6,800 bases of DNA from Bacteroidota bacterium (GTDB lineage Bacteria; Bacteroidota; Ignavibacteria; Ignavibacteriales; Melioribacteraceae). The stretch is from contig JAEXUB010000264.1 of assembly GCA_023453125.1 (NCBI GenBank), forward strand, positions 1-6,800. Reading direction: 5' to 3'. Below are positions 6,116 to 6,800 of this stretch, one piece after another. The position numbers and the translations under genes are program-made. Positions within the stretch are counted from its first letter, which is position 1, and every line of letters begins with the position of its first letter. The notes under the pieces were generated by a model, which saw only the letters and a program-made list of their open reading frames with translations, searched no databases and was not told the origin of the DNA.

Positions 6116-6280
6116 ATGGGCGCGGGATTGTGGGGCTTTGTTTTTGTTGGAGTGCTGTTTTTTGGCGCATTCGGACTTGTAATGTGGTGGGTGGTAAGGC
6201 TGGACAGGAAAATTGATAAACGGGACAGGCTTGGCAAGGAAAGTGTTTACAAGGAAAAGGAAAAAAAATCCGATAAATAG
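6116..6280 (+). CDS. 54-residue single-pass membrane protein, hypothetical
   Basis: This short frame begins at ATG 6116 and ends with TAG at 6278-6280. AAGGAT lies five bases before the start, and a strong hairpin terminator follows 22 bp after the stop, so the gene is properly framed by expression signals. The protein has one hydrophobic helix at about residues 4-27 (LWGFVFVGVLFFGAFGLVMW) and then a highly charged tail rich in Lys, Arg, Asp and Glu (RLDRKIDKRDRLGKE onward). By the positive-inside rule the charged tail should be cytoplasmic. I do not recognise a family. It could be a small regulator or accessory subunit of a membrane complex, but no neighbour points to one. It is divergent from the lectin-like gene. 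Confidence 0.65.
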   Translation: MGAGLWGFVFVGVLFFGAFGLVMWWVVRLDRKIDKRDRLGKESVYKEKEKKSDK

Positions 6281-6301
6281 AATTGATTTTTTGTCGCTAT
6301 T

Positions 6302-6335
6302 AAAAAAAGCCCCGTCATTATAACGGGGCTTTTTT
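6302..6335. terminator. Bidirectional intrinsic terminator between small protein gene and hutH
   Basis: AGCCCCGT at 6308-6315 pairs with ACGGGGCT at 6323-6330 across a seven-base loop. An A-run on the left and a T-run on the right give a proper U-tract in both directions. It serves the 54-residue gene on the plus strand and hutH on the minus strand, 20 bp after the hutH stop codon. Confidence 0.9.
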
Positions 6336-6354
6336 ATTTATTACTTATTTTCTA

Positions 6355-6798
6355 TCAGGCAATTTTAACTTCCTTCTTTACAGCCTCAAGAATCTCTCCC
6401 TTTTTAACCAGGTCAAGTACTTTATTAATATCTGTATACAGAATCCTGTCTTTTTTGAGAGCCGTTACTTCTTTCCTGATTCTTTTATAAGCCGCGCCTG
6501 TTCCTTTCCCCGGCTTCAGAGGCTTTAGAAAATCAATACCCTGCGCGGCGCAGAGCATTTCAATTGCAATAACCGTCTGGACATTTTTAAGAACCTGAAA
6601 ACATTTGCGCGCGGCAATGGAGCCCATTGAATTATGGTCTTCCTGATTGGCAGATGTAGGAATTGAATCTACACTAGCCGGATGAGAGAGCACCTTGTTT
6701 TCCGATACTAAAGCGGCTGATGTATACTGCGCAATCATAAATCCCGAGTTAAGACCGCCGTTTTCGGTTAAGAATCTCGGAAGCCTGCTTAAAGAACC
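6355..6798 (-). CDS. hutH: Histidine ammonia-lyase, C-terminal part (enters from right edge)
   Basis: HutH removes ammonia from L-histidine to give urocanate, the first step of histidine degradation, in the cytosol. The visible 147 residues are the C-terminal third or less of a protein that is normally about 500 residues. They include the block LSRLPRFLTENGGLNSGFMI, then SENKVLSHPASVDSIPTSAN and QEDHNSMGS, where the Gln-Glu pair is part of the active site in this family. The frame is open to the window edge, so the real start and the Ala-Ser-Gly segment that forms the MIO cofactor lie outside. Tyrosine or phenylalanine ammonia-lyases share the fold, and the residue that sets substrate choice is not visible, but this C-terminal block reads as bacterial HutH. 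No other hut gene is in the window. Confidence 0.9.
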   Translation of the reverse strand, partial: GSLSRLPRFLTENGGLNSGFMIAQYTSAALVSENKVLSHPASVDSIPTSANQEDHNSMGSIAARKCFQVLKNVQTVIAIEMLCAAQGIDFLKPLKPGKGTGAAYKRIRKEVTALKKDRILYTDINKVLDLVKKGEILEAVKKEVKIA

Positions 6799-6800
6799 GT

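Noticed and set aside
3..6798. Histidine-utilisation operon linking the permease and hutH
   Set aside because: The two genes are on the same strand but about 5 kb apart, with many unrelated genes on both strands and terminators between them.

Overview
The window looks like ordinary chromosome from a bacterium of moderate GC content (my impression is about 40%). It has compact gene spacing, good Shine-Dalgarno sites and simple hairpin terminators. The gene set suggests the Bacteroidota/Ignavibacteria/Chlorobi side of the tree: a DUF1015 gene directly before serC, a histidine ammonia-lyase, small secreted or lipid-anchored proteins, and a stand-alone two-CW protein. That placement is an inference from gene content, because no marker gene is present. 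I see no mobile element, CRISPR array, tRNA or rRNA.

Layout. Positions 3-1121 (minus) hold the N-terminal 373 residues of an APC-superfamily amino-acid permease that runs off the left edge. A 211-bp divergent intergenic region follows, with a cluster of palindromes. Positions 1333-2010 (plus) encode a TrpF-fold protein that has lost the catalytic cysteine. After a 251-bp gap come a DUF1015 protein (2262-3494) and phosphoserine aminotransferase SerC (3569-4654), probably one transcript, closed by a strong GC-rich terminator. A 139-residue lipoprotein (4711-5130) starts 13 bp past that terminator's T-run. It meets, tail to tail with a 4-bp overlap, a minus-strand two-CW protein (5127-5426). Next on the minus strand is a secreted H-type-lectin-like protein (5558-5914) with its own terminator and a recognisable promoter. 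Divergent from it is a 54-residue single-pass membrane protein (6116-6280, plus). A bidirectional terminator separates that from the C-terminal part of histidine ammonia-lyase HutH (6355-6798, minus), which enters from the right edge.

Functional picture. SerC gives the serine-synthesis theme, with DUF1015 as the likely partner of unknown biochemistry. HutH degrades histidine, and the permease would import amino acids, but it is about 5 kb away and not in an operon with HutH. The lipoprotein and the lectin-like protein are cell-envelope or exported products. There is no obvious multi-gene novel system. The points most worth following are the cysteine-less TrpF homologue, the DUF1015 protein with its DGHHR motif next to serC, the secreted H-type lectin, and a 14-bp word shared by two intergenic regions.
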